Positions 44,636 through 52,986 of a DNA stretch of 64,000 nt are shown here, one piece after another. A model generated the notes under the pieces. It made no database searches. It was not told the origin of the DNA and saw only the letters and a program-made list of their open reading frames with translations. Made by a program: the position numbers and the translations under genes. Numbering within the stretch: position 1 is the first letter of the stretch; every line of letters begins with the position of its first letter. The stretch is from the NCBI RefSeq assembly GCF_026013615.1, contig NZ_JAPDPI010000002.1, positions 1-64,000 of the forward strand, read 5' to 3'. The DNA is from Plebeiibacterium marinum. Its GTDB lineage: Bacteria > Bacteroidota > Bacteroidia > Bacteroidales > Marinilabiliaceae.

Positions 44636-46126
44636 ATGAAAGATTATGATTTAATAATAATTGGCTCAGGCCCTGCCGGTTTTTCTTCAGCCATAAGAGC
44701 CCTCGATTTTGGTTTAAACATCTGTATTGTGGAAGGATCGCATATAGGGGGAGCAGGAATCATGAACGGGGCTTTAACCTCCAAAACCATGTACGAACTT
44801 AGCATGGACTACTCTGTAGCAGCCAGAACTGACAGGGGGTATAGATCGGGAAGTTTAAGCGTAGATTTTAAGGAAGTAATCAAAACAGTTATTCATGCTG
44901 CAAAAGAAAAACAATACCAGATCCTTAGCCAGATAGAAACCTTTTCAGAAGAAAAAAACGGCAAAGGGTCGCTGACACTTGAAAAAGGATGGGCTAAATT
45001 TATTGATACCCATACCATATCAATAACAAACAAAGACTCCTCTAAAAGACTAACCGCAAAAAACTTTATCATAGCCACCGGTGCCAAGCCAAGAAAAGCC
45101 CCGGGACTGGAAATTGATCACAAAAGGATAATCAATTCTGAGGACATACTTAACCTGAAAAAATTTCCGGAACGAATGCTTATTATCGGATCCGGAATTA
45201 TTGGTTGTGAATTTGCCACCATCTTCAGCAACTTTAAACAAACAGAAGTCCACCTGTTAGACAGGGCAAAAAGGGTATTGCCATACGAAGATAATGATGT
45301 AAGCGAATTTGTTTCTAAAAACCTGGAAAATAATGGTGTAATCATCCATCAAACCGCAAATCTAAGAACCATAAAAAAACATCCGGAACACCTTGAGGTT
45401 ATTTTGGATTACGAAGCAGGGAACAGCATGGTTATAGAAGTTGACGTTGCCCTGGTTGCCATAGGAAGGGTTGCCAACACAGATAAACTGGGACTAGAAA
45501 ATGCAGGGTTAAAAACAACAGAAAGAGGCACCCTGGAAATTGCCGACCATTGCTGCATTAAAGAAACTGAACACCAACCCCATATTTATGCAGCCGGAGA
45601 TGTAACAGGTCACACCCAACTCTATAGCGTGGCAGAATTTCAGGGCAGGTTAGCGGCTGAACAAATTGCCGATACGCCATGCTACCCTCTCGATTACAGC
45701 CACATGTCTACGCTCATGTTCTTCAAACCAGAATTGGCATCAGTGGGACTAAACGAAAAGCAGTTGCGTGCCCACAAAGTTCCGCATAAAGTTGCTTATT
45801 ACTCAAACAAGCTAGTAAATCGCGCAATTGCCATGCGAAACACCAATGGATTTGTAAAAATAATAGTAAGTAACGATGATCAGCGCAAAATACTAGGCAT
45901 GAGAGCAGGCGGCCCGCAAGCTTCGGCTTATATTGTTTCAGTTGCCCATCTGATTAACCAGGGCAACTCACTGCAGGAAGTGTTAAAAATATTCTATCCT
46001 CACCCAAGTTTAGCTGAGGGCATCCAGGAATGCCTGAGAACTTTGAGCGGAAAATCAATCTATAAACCCGAAGCATTTCCTGACCTGATTACTTTTAAAG
46101 AATGGAATCCTGAAGAACCTGAATAA
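44636..46126 (+). CDS. Lipoamide-dehydrogenase-like flavoprotein lacking the redox disulfide
   Basis: 496 residues with the fold of class I pyridine nucleotide-disulfide oxidoreductases: FAD motif IIIGSGPAGFSSA with E33, NAD motif IIGSGIIGCEFA followed by D in HLLDRA (NADH preference), the second FAD motif YAAGDVTG, and a dimerisation domain with YPHPSLAEG at the active-site end. The motif normally spelled GGTCLNxGCIPSK reads GGAGIMNGALTSK, so both cysteines are replaced (G41 and A46). It therefore cannot do dithiol chemistry. The soluble transhydrogenase SthA also lacks an intact pair, and a hydride-transfer role is possible. A serine hydrolase gene follows after 13 bp. Confidence 0.85.
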   Translation: MKDYDLIIIGSGPAGFSSAIRALDFGLNICIVEGSHIGGAGIMNGALTSKTMYELSMDYSVAARTDRGYRSGSLSVDFKEVIKTVIHAAKEKQYQILSQIETFSEEKNGKGSLTLEKGWAKFIDTHTISITNKDSSKRLTAKNFIIATGAKPRKAPGLEIDHKRIINSEDILNLKKFPERMLIIGSGIIGCEFATIFSNFKQTEVHLLDRAKRVLPYEDNDVSEFVSKNLENNGVIIHQTANLRTIKKHPEHLEVILDYEAGNSMVIEVDVALVAIGRVANTDKLGLENAGLKTTERGTLEIADHCCIKETEHQPHIYAAGDVTGHTQLYSVAEFQGRLAAEQIADTPCYPLDYSHMSTLMFFKPELASVGLNEKQLRAHKVPHKVAYYSNKLVNRAIAMRNTNGFVKIIVSNDDQRKILGMRAGGPQASAYIVSVAHLINQGNSLQEVLKIFYPHPSLAEGIQECLRTLSGKSIYKPEAFPDLITFKEWNPEEPE

Positions 46127-46139
46127 AAAACATCAGAAT

Positions 46140-47279
46140 ATGCTTAAACAATTCAGAATTATATTGATAATATTGCTTTTGGGCTTTATATATTTCTCTA
46201 CGCCCAATTATGTAAAAAAATCAATCATATATCTATTCCCCGGGATTGAGGATTATACAATATTTGCAAACAGGGAGGTAGAAGCAGGCAAATACAAACC
46301 CTGGTATATTGCCAAAGATTATATGCAACACACACTACAACCAAACGAAAGAGACACCCTGGAGCTCTACGAATCGGTGGCATATATTATTATTCAAAAC
46401 GACTCTATTATTTACGAAGAGTATTGGGATGATTATAACGAAAATTCACTTTCAAACTCCTTTTCTGCCTCTAAGAGTATTGTGTCATTATTAATTGGTG
46501 CAGCAATTCAGGATGGGCTTATTAAAGACGTGAACGAGCCGGTCACCAATTATATACCGGAATTTAACAATACAGCCTATAATAAATTATGCATCAAGGA
46601 TCTTTTAACCATGAGTTCCGGACTAAACTGGAAAGAAAGCTACAGCAACCCATTTTCAATGACAACAGAAGCCTACTATGGGGATCATATAAATGAATTA
46701 GCATTAAGTCTTAAACCAATAGAAGTCCCCGGAGTTGAGTTTAAATATTTAAGCGGAAACACTCAGTTACTGGCTATTATTGTAGAAAATGCAACAAAAA
46801 AAACACTTTCAGAATATTGCTCTGAAAAAATATGGAAACCCTTAGGAGCAAAACACACAGCCCTTTGGAGCCTGGATAAAGAAAACGGAAACGAGAAAGC
46901 ATACTGTTGCCTGAACAGCAACGCCCGTGACTTTGCCCGTATTGGCAAAATAATTATGAACAAAGGGAAAATTAATGGTGTTCAAATATTTCCCGAATCC
47001 TTTATTTCAGAATCTATTACCCCAGCCCACTATCTTATTGATTCACAAACAAAACAGCCTGTTGATTTTTATGGCTACCAATGGTGGCTTATCCAATCAG
47101 GCAGAGATACCATACCATACGCACGGGGAATTTATGGGCAATATATCTTTGTATTAGAAAAAGAAAACGCCATTGTTGTTCGCCTGGGGCACAAGCGCAG
47201 TTCTCAAAAAGTAAACCATCACCCTTCTGAAACCTATACATACATCAATACAGCAAAGCGTATTTTAGCCGACAGATAA
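46140..47279 (+). CDS. Serine hydrolase of the class C beta-lactamase fold
   Basis: 379 residues. An N-terminal hydrophobic segment (about 5-20) anchors or exports the protein. The SxxK motif is S109-A-S-K112 (SFSASKSIV), the second motif is YLSGN, and the C-terminal RGIYGQYIFV region probably supplies the third. Family members include esterases, D-amino-acid peptidases and penicillin-binding protein relatives; the sequence does not decide which. The mature enzyme faces the periplasm. It is 13 bp after the flavoprotein gene, so the two are probably co-transcribed, though no common pathway is evident. Confidence 0.85.
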   Translation: MLKQFRIILIILLLGFIYFSTPNYVKKSIIYLFPGIEDYTIFANREVEAGKYKPWYIAKDYMQHTLQPNERDTLELYESVAYIIIQNDSIIYEEYWDDYNENSLSNSFSASKSIVSLLIGAAIQDGLIKDVNEPVTNYIPEFNNTAYNKLCIKDLLTMSSGLNWKESYSNPFSMTTEAYYGDHINELALSLKPIEVPGVEFKYLSGNTQLLAIIVENATKKTLSEYCSEKIWKPLGAKHTALWSLDKENGNEKAYCCLNSNARDFARIGKIIMNKGKINGVQIFPESFISESITPAHYLIDSQTKQPVDFYGYQWWLIQSGRDTIPYARGIYGQYIFVLEKENAIVVRLGHKRSSQKVNHHPSETYTYINTAKRILADR

Positions 47280-47280
47280 C

Positions 47281-47312
47281 AAAAACGGCCGTTCATTTAT
47301 TGAACAGCCGTT
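47281..47312 (-). terminator. Shared hairpin between serine hydrolase and purF ends
   Basis: AACGGCcGTTCA pairs with TGAACaGCCGTT around a 4-nt loop, with one mismatch. On the minus strand it runs into five T residues, fitting a purF terminator; the plus-strand tail is AT-rich but has no T run. Confidence 0.7.
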
Positions 47313-47334
47313 AAAATATATCTTACTTTAATCT

Positions 47335-49236
47335 TTAGTACGCCCTGGCATTACGCCCTTCAACAAAGTTGATAAAAGATGTATTAACCACCTTGTTACC
47401 TCCTGCTGTTGGATATCTACCTGTAAAGTACCAATCTCCGTTATCATTTGGACAAGCCTTATGAAGATTTTCAATAGTTTGATACACCACCTCTACTTCA
47501 GCATCAATATTGTGGGGTGTTAACATCTCTGCAATCTTGGCAGAAACCTCCTCTACTGTAAATGGCTTATAAATCTCCCTAACGTAGTTTACAATTTCTT
47601 CTTTAGGCAAGAATTGCTGTTCTTTACATTTTTTATAAACATCATCAATTACCGATTGCATACCCCTTTCCTTCAACAACGCTATGGCAGCCTGAAAAGC
47701 ACAGAAATCCCCTAACTTGGCCATATCTATCCCATAACAGTCCGGATATCGAATTTGAGGAGCCGAAGATACAATAATAATCTTTTTAGGATGTAGCCTG
47801 TCTAAGATCCTCAGGATACTTTTCTTTAAGGTTGTCCCCCTAACAATAGAATCATCAATAACAACCAATGTATCCTCATTATTTTTAACAACGCCATAAG
47901 TAACGTCATATACATGGGCAACCAAATCATCCCTGCTTTCGTCATCGGCAATAAAGGTCCTCATCTTAACGTCCTTTATGGCCATTTTTTCAACCCTCGG
48001 TTGAGTATGTAAAATTTCTGAAAGCTGTTCCTCTTTTGCATCCGGCCCCAGTTCCAGAATCTGCTGAACTTTTCTCTGGTTCACCTCGTTCCGAACACCT
48101 TCCACCATACCATAAAAAGCAGTTTCTGCAGTATTTGGAATATAAGAGAAAACGGTTTGCTCAATATTGTAGTTTACTTTTTCTAAAAGAATTGGAGCCA
48201 GTAACCTTCCCAACTCTTTCCTTTCTTCGTAAATAACTTTATCATTTCCCCTGGAAAAATAGATTCTCTCAAAAGAACACGAACGACGTTCCTGCGGAAC
48301 CCTTATCAGCTCTTCTTTAACATCACCATTTTTCTTCACTATCAATGCATGACCCGGCTTCAGTTCCTGAACATCATTAAAACCAACATTCATAGCTGTT
48401 TGGATCACTGCCCTTTCAGATGCAATAACCACCACCTCATCATCATAATAATAAGATGCCGGACGAATCCCCCATGGGTCGCGTGTAACAAACGCATCTC
48501 CATGACCAAACATACCTGCAATCACATAGCCTCCGTCCCATCGTTTGCTGGATCTTTCCAGAACTTTTCTCACATCAAGATTTTCTTCAATCTGGTGAGA
48601 GATATCCCTGTTGGCGTAACCTTCATTTTTGTATTGACGGAACAGGTACTGATTTTCTTCATCAAGGAAATGCCCTACATTTTCAAGGATAGTAACCGTA
48701 TCTGTAAAATCTTTAGGGTGCTGCCCCAGATCTTCAAGATTTCTAAAAATCTCATCCACATTAGTGAGGTTGAAATTACCTGCCAAAACAAGGTTTCTTG
48801 AACGCCAGTTATTTTCCCTCATCACAGGATGCACATAATCAATACTATGCCTGCCAAAAGTTCCATAACGAAGATGCCCCAGGTACAGTTCACCACAAAA
48901 AGGCATATGCTCTTTTGCCCATTCCGGGTTTTTCACCAATTCAGGCTTAGCCCCTTCAACCTTATCCAGGCGAGCGTGAATATCATTAAACACTTGTTGA
49001 ATTGGGTTTGCCTTGTTTGACCTGGATCGGGAAAGATATCTGCTCCCTGAGTGCTGATCAATTTTTAAGCTTACAACTCCTGCACCATCCTGCCCTCTAT
49101 TGTGTTGCTTCTCCATTAATAAATAGAGCTTGTTCAGTCCATACATCCATGAACCATACTTCTCTTTATAATACTCTAATGGTTTGCGTAATCTTATCAA
49201 CACAAAACCACATTCATGCTTAATCTGATCGCTCAT
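47335..49236 (-). CDS. purF: Amidophosphoribosyltransferase, long form
   Basis: Makes phosphoribosylamine from PRPP and glutamine, the first committed step of purine synthesis. It combines an N-terminal glutaminase domain (nucleophile C9 in HECGFVLI, then HNRGQDGAGV and the GHLRYGT line) with a phosphoribosyltransferase domain (VVIDDSIVRGTTLKKSI PRPP loop). At 633 residues it is well over the roughly 500 of E. coli PurF; the extra length is spread over both domains and a C-terminal extension that ends FINFVEGRNARAY. Long forms are usual in Bacteroidota. If C9 is the nucleophile, the eight residues before it must be removed, as the propeptide is in Bacillus. Confidence 0.92.
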   Translation of the reverse strand: MSDQIKHECGFVLIRLRKPLEYYKEKYGSWMYGLNKLYLLMEKQHNRGQDGAGVVSLKIDQHSGSRYLSRSRSNKANPIQQVFNDIHARLDKVEGAKPELVKNPEWAKEHMPFCGELYLGHLRYGTFGRHSIDYVHPVMRENNWRSRNLVLAGNFNLTNVDEIFRNLEDLGQHPKDFTDTVTILENVGHFLDEENQYLFRQYKNEGYANRDISHQIEENLDVRKVLERSSKRWDGGYVIAGMFGHGDAFVTRDPWGIRPASYYYDDEVVVIASERAVIQTAMNVGFNDVQELKPGHALIVKKNGDVKEELIRVPQERRSCSFERIYFSRGNDKVIYEERKELGRLLAPILLEKVNYNIEQTVFSYIPNTAETAFYGMVEGVRNEVNQRKVQQILELGPDAKEEQLSEILHTQPRVEKMAIKDVKMRTFIADDESRDDLVAHVYDVTYGVVKNNEDTLVVIDDSIVRGTTLKKSILRILDRLHPKKIIIVSSAPQIRYPDCYGIDMAKLGDFCAFQAAIALLKERGMQSVIDDVYKKCKEQQFLPKEEIVNYVREIYKPFTVEEVSAKIAEMLTPHNIDAEVEVVYQTIENLHKACPNDNGDWYFTGRYPTAGGNKVVNTSFINFVEGRNARAY

Positions 49237-49328
49237 AATATTTTTAAGAGACTAACTATTTTAAGAAAGCGCAAATTTATTCTATTTTTTTGGCTTACCC
49301 AACACTCATAAGGTAAAAAGGGTTAAAA

Positions 49329-49358
49329 TAAAAAACGCCCCCTAAAACAGGAAGCGTT
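49329..49358 (-). terminator. Terminator after the SPOR gene
   Basis: On the minus strand AACGCTTCC pairs with GGGGGCGTT (two G-T pairs) around a 7-nt loop, followed by a T run. It lies a few bases past the SPOR gene stop. Confidence 0.75.
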
Positions 49359-49366
49359 CATATATT

Positions 49367-49822
49367 CTATTTCAAATTCGACATTTGTATATTATCCACA
49401 GGAACCGGGTAGCAGCTTGGAAACTCTTTTTTAAGCTCCCTGTACAATTGCAAAGATTCACTTTTACTCCTGAAATCACCTACCTGAATCCGCCAGAAGG
49501 GTGCTTCATACATAAGGTAAATCTTTTCTTCGGGAAATAACTCCAACACTTTAGCCTTTACCTCTCCTGCTTGTTTTTTAGCATCTTTCCCCGATCCAAG
49601 AAAAAGCTGAATCCTGAAACCATCCACACCTCCGGCTCTCTTATTGCAATCAAGGTGAATTCCTACTAAATCCTGAATATCCTCTGGTTGCGAAATACTT
49701 AAAAACCCCTCTCCTTCTTTCTGTTCTGACAGGTTACTAAAAAACTCTTGCCCCGACTTGTTTTGTGCTACCGCAAAAGAACAAACAAAACCTACTATAA
49801 TCACAAAAACAATCCTGATCAT
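49367..49822 (-). CDS. SPOR domain protein
   Basis: 151 residues with a signal peptide (about 1-19, ending SFAVAQ). The C-terminal 80 residues form one SPOR domain (GFRIQLFLGSGKDAKKQAGEVKAKV ... PFWRIQVGDFRSKSESLQLYRELKKEFP), which in other proteins binds glycan strands bare of stem peptides at the septum. There is no membrane anchor beyond the signal peptide. It is 9 bp after the universal stress protein gene in the same direction. Confidence 0.88.
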   Translation of the reverse strand: MIRIVFVIIVGFVCSFAVAQNKSGQEFFSNLSEQKEGEGFLSISQPEDIQDLVGIHLDCNKRAGGVDGFRIQLFLGSGKDAKKQAGEVKAKVLELFPEEKIYLMYEAPFWRIQVGDFRSKSESLQLYRELKKEFPSCYPVPVDNIQMSNLK

Positions 49823-49831
49823 TTTCTCATT

Positions 49832-50692
49832 TTAATATTTAGCCTGCAAATATAATGATTCTTTTGTTGGGACAGCCAATACCGGACAAGCAGACTCATT
49901 AATCAATTGATTTGCAAAAGGCTTTATTAAGTTTTCAAACGGATTTGATGAATGCCATACATTAGTAGCAATAATGTCTCCATCAACCTCTTTTGTGTAA
50001 TTCATTAACATCTCTGCTTTTGACCTGCCACTTAACACTGTTGATTCAACCTTTAAATCAGTTTTTTTCTGAATATATCTCACAGTTTGTTTTACGATAG
50101 CATTTATCCTTGGAAGCAAAAGGTTATACCCACTATCTTTTAAACCCACCACATATATTTTGGCATTAAATAGTTTTGCCATTGCAACTGTTGCCGGTAT
50201 TTTTTGGCGACTGGACCCATTGATACCAACCGGCAATACTACTTTATCAATACCATTCCATTTTTTGTTTGGCTGGATGGTTAAAACAGGAACTGTACAA
50301 CTATGAACCATCCGATAGGCATTACTTCCTATCCACTTATCCTCAAAGCCGGAAGCACCATGCGTTCCCATAACTATCAGGGCAGCATCATCATATTTGG
50401 CCTGGTTTGAAACCTCCATAATCACATTTCCTTCCCTAACCTTATAATCAAAAACACCTCCGGGTACATTATATTTATCCTTTCGCTTTTTAATAATATC
50501 TTCTAACCAATCAGCTACATTATCATTCAAAATATCGTCCGTGCTCTTATCCGAATATTTATAATATACCTTTTTTGTTTTTACATGCAGAATTCGGAGA
50601 TTGGCATTTAATTTATTTGCAATCTGTATTCCGTATTCCAATGCATTTAATGAATTATCAGAAAAATCAATAGGAACTAAAATTTTGGTCAT
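49832..50692 (-). CDS. Tandem universal stress protein
   Basis: 286 residues made of two Usp domains. The first has the full ATP-binding motif G-2x-G-9x-GS (GTHGASGFEDKWIGS); in the second the corresponding loop is degenerate (ATNVWHSSNPFENL), so only one ATP site is likely. Such proteins respond to stress and can bind nucleotides; targets are not predictable. Upstream is the gap with three related hairpins, and downstream the SPOR gene follows closely, so any control in that gap would act on both. Confidence 0.9.
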   Translation of the reverse strand: MTKILVPIDFSDNSLNALEYGIQIANKLNANLRILHVKTKKVYYKYSDKSTDDILNDNVADWLEDIIKKRKDKYNVPGGVFDYKVREGNVIMEVSNQAKYDDAALIVMGTHGASGFEDKWIGSNAYRMVHSCTVPVLTIQPNKKWNGIDKVVLPVGINGSSRQKIPATVAMAKLFNAKIYVVGLKDSGYNLLLPRINAIVKQTVRYIQKKTDLKVESTVLSGRSKAEMLMNYTKEVDGDIIATNVWHSSNPFENLIKPFANQLINESACPVLAVPTKESLYLQAKY

Positions 50693-51138
50693 GATTAAGT
50701 CTTTTTTATTTAATGATACCCAACTTTGTGCTCATAAGATACGGATAGTTTTATAAAATTGTTGTCTTCTGCTCCCAAAAAAATTTTATGTTCATCATGT
50801 CCCAAAAATGAAAAATACCGGAAAAACAAAGTCTGACGACTTATATTTCCCGGCATCAATCAACACAACACAATCTTTAATATTTTAATTTGAAAAACAC
50901 CGAGAGTTACATTTGTGGGGACAAATATTCGCAACTCCCGGCATCAATCAACACAACACTCTAAAATTTTCCGCTAAAATAGTTTTTTAAAATTATCATT
51001 GATAATAAATCAAACAATAATATCTAAAAATCCAGATACTTTATTACTATACTATACTTGTGAAGGCTTAATTTGCCGGAAGCTGCTTCTGTGGGGACAT
51101 AACGCGAGCTTCCGGCTTTATCAACACAACACTATTTT
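50693..51138. other. Intergenic region holding the hairpin array
   Basis: A 446-bp gap upstream of the universal stress protein gene and downstream of the STAS gene, both on the minus strand. It contains three two-stem hairpins, described separately. The 112-codon plus-strand frame at 50999-51337 in the ORF track runs through the third hairpin and antisense to STAS and has no recognisable features. Confidence 0.6.
50818..51132. ncRNA. Three-unit two-stem hairpin array (possible structured RNA or extragenic repeat)
   Basis: Unit A (50818-50871): outer stem CCGGAAA/TTTCCCGG, inner stem AAGTC-TGAC-GACTT. Unit B (50900-50960): outer stem CCGAGAGTT/AACTCCCGG, inner stem ATTTGT-GGGG-ACAAAT. Unit C (51075-51132): outer stem GCCGGAAGCT/AGCTTCCGGC, inner stem TGT-GGGG-ACA. 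Each is followed by a tail ending TCAACACAACAC. Units B and C share the TGTGGGGACA core while their outer stems differ in sequence, so pairing is kept where sequence is not. No T tract follows closely. The strand transcribed is unknown; I know no family that matches. Confidence 0.45.
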
Positions 51139-51483
51139 TTACGCCATCAACAAATCAGATGAAAATGGCTTAGGAATATCACAAAAGAAAAACAGATGGT
51201 CAACCTTGGCAGAACGAAGCATCTTAAACACTTTTTCCTTGACATTAAATAAACTAACCTGCCCCTTATTCATTTCCGACAATCTTTGTCCGGCTATAAG
51301 AGCATCAATGGTAGCTGCACTAATTTCATTTACCTGAGCAAAATCAACCATTATATTAGAAAACGGATGGGTTAACTTTTGAATAAGTTCATTTTTGAAC
51401 TCCACAGAATCTATTGACTCTTTATTTCTGGCCTCATCGAAAGACACCAATACTGTATTTTGGTAAGTTTTAATCTTAATCAT
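51139..51483 (-). CDS. STAS domain protein (anti-sigma factor antagonist type)
   Basis: 114 residues from the ATG at 51483; the 21-codon extension in the track lacks family-like sequence. It is a single STAS domain (ENAS... in the N-half, IMVDFAQVNEISAATIDALIAGQRL in the middle). In SpoIIAA-like members the conserved serine is phosphorylated by a partner kinase; here the corresponding region reads EISAATIDAL, in which a serine is present. No anti-sigma factor or phosphatase gene lies nearby, so the partner must be elsewhere. Its 3' end is 7 bp from the last hairpin unit's tail. Confidence 0.8.
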   Translation of the reverse strand: MIKIKTYQNTVLVSFDEARNKESIDSVEFKNELIQKLTHPFSNIMVDFAQVNEISAATIDALIAGQRLSEMNKGQVSLFNVKEKVFKMLRSAKVDHLFFFCDIPKPFSSDLLMA

Positions 51484-51759
51484 AAACTTGCGTGTTTGTG
51501 TTTCGAACCACAAATACCAAAGCCCATGCCACTTTTTCACACACACTGATTTTCAACACATTAACTTCACAACACTTTAAATTATTGCTGTTTTTTGGAA
51601 TTTATTCCATAATATGGATTTTGTTCATTATATGTAATTACTATAAACAATACGCTATTTTTAGCACAAAAAAACGCGCAACAACGCCTTAAAAACACCA
51701 AAGAATTTCTTATATCGAATGATTGTAATAATTTTGTAACAAATTTTTAAAAGCATAAA

Positions 51760-52911
51760 ATGGTAACAGACCAAAAATTCGATTCCATACGTCCATACAG
51801 GGACCATGAAATGAAAGAGGTATTTGAGCAGTTGATGAAAGAAGAATCGTTTAAAAGATTACTCCTGTATTTATTTCCACAAATTCCCATAGATAGCTTT
51901 ACAAACAAACTATTGTCTTTAAAAACAATAAAGGAATTTCAGATTGAAATTATCTATCCCTTTATTAAGGACATTATTAAAAAAACCACCCATGGCTTAT
52001 CTTGTGAAGGACTGGACAAATTAGATCCCTCAAAAAGCTATATCTTTATCTCCAACCACAGAGACATAGTTTTAGACTCTGCCTTTTTAAACATATTGCT
52101 CCACGACCACAGCCACGACACTTGCGAAATTGCCATAGGTGACAATTTACTAATATACCCATGGATTACCAAACTGGTAAAACTAAACAAATCGTTTATT
52201 GTAAAAAGGAATTTACCAGCCAGGCAGATGCTGATGAGTTCAAAGCTTTTATCAGAATATATTCGTTACGATATAACAGAACGCAACTCAAGCATTTGGA
52301 TTGCACAAAGAGAAGGACGATCAAAAGACGGTGACGACAGAACCCAGTCAAGCCTCTTAAAAATGCTTGACTTGAGTGGGAACAGGAATTTCGAGGAAAG
52401 CTTTAAAGAATTACAGATTGTTCCTATAGCCATTTCATACGAATACGACCCCTGCGATTACCTTAAAGCTCACGAAGCCTTACTAAAAAAAGAAAATCCC
52501 GATTACAAAAAAACCCAGGAGGACGACCTGAAACACATGGGCGCCGGCATTAAGGGAAGAAAAGGAAGAGTACATTTTAAAGTTGGAACTCCAATTAAAA
52601 ACGAACTAAAGCCACTTGCAGCTCTTGATAAAAACGAACAAATTAGTGGACTTGCGGAGTTAATTGATGAACAAATCCATAACAACTATAAACTATGGCC
52701 AGGCAATTTTATAGCCGCAGATATCATCAATGCTAACAACAACTTCAAGAACAAATACACAAAGGAGGACGTAGTTACCTTCCACGAGTACATCGACGAA
52801 CACATCTCCAGACTAGACAAAAGCGCAGATGCCGTTTTTATTAAAAACACTTTAATGGAAATGTATGCAAATCCTGTTAAAAACTTTTATAAAGAACTAT
52901 CCAGGATTTAA
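51760..52911 (+). CDS. PlsC-like glycerol acyltransferase
   Basis: 383 residues. The acyltransferase motif is SNHRDIVLDS, with H100 and D106 five residues apart. WIAQREGRSKDGDDRT is the second motif with the conserved E-G-R, and IVPIAISYEYDP the later one. No membrane helix is obvious, so it is probably a peripheral enzyme that acylates a glycerophosphate or a related lipid. The C-terminal 120 residues are helical and specific to this subgroup. It is separate from the acyltransferase pair at 35.8-37.6 kb. Convergent with aspS, sharing a terminator. Confidence 0.82.
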   Translation: MVTDQKFDSIRPYRDHEMKEVFEQLMKEESFKRLLLYLFPQIPIDSFTNKLLSLKTIKEFQIEIIYPFIKDIIKKTTHGLSCEGLDKLDPSKSYIFISNHRDIVLDSAFLNILLHDHSHDTCEIAIGDNLLIYPWITKLVKLNKSFIVKRNLPARQMLMSSKLLSEYIRYDITERNSSIWIAQREGRSKDGDDRTQSSLLKMLDLSGNRNFEESFKELQIVPIAISYEYDPCDYLKAHEALLKKENPDYKKTQEDDLKHMGAGIKGRKGRVHFKVGTPIKNELKPLAALDKNEQISGLAELIDEQIHNNYKLWPGNFIAADIINANNNFKNKYTKEDVVTFHEYIDEHISRLDKSADAVFIKNTLMEMYANPVKNFYKELSRI

Positions 52912-52932
52912 TTTATCATAGAAATTCAAATC

Positions 52933-52971
52933 AAAAAAGGCGATTTCCAAAATATGGAAATCGCCTTTTTT
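52933..52971. terminator. Two-way terminator between the acyltransferase gene and aspS
   Basis: AAAAAAGGCGATTTCCA and TGGAAATCGCCTTTTTT are a perfect 17-bp stem around a 5-nt loop, with A and T runs that serve both strands. Both flanking genes converge on it. Confidence 0.95.
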
Positions 52972-52986
52972 CATATCCAGTATTTC

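Noticed and set aside
47335-49236. Fusion protein instead of PurF because of length
   Set aside because: Both PurF domains are in order with no foreign domain; long forms are normal here.
51075-51116. Unit C as the STAS gene terminator
   Set aside because: Neither strand has a T tract directly after the stem.
50818-51132. Integron attC-like sites
   Set aside because: No GTTRRRY/RYYYAAC core pair, no integrase gene and no cassettes.
50818-51132. CRISPR array
   Set aside because: The units differ in stem sequence, spacing is irregular, and no cas gene is nearby.
50999-51337. 112-codon plus-strand ORF
   Set aside because: Most of it is antisense to the STAS gene and the rest runs through a hairpin unit; composition is not protein-like.
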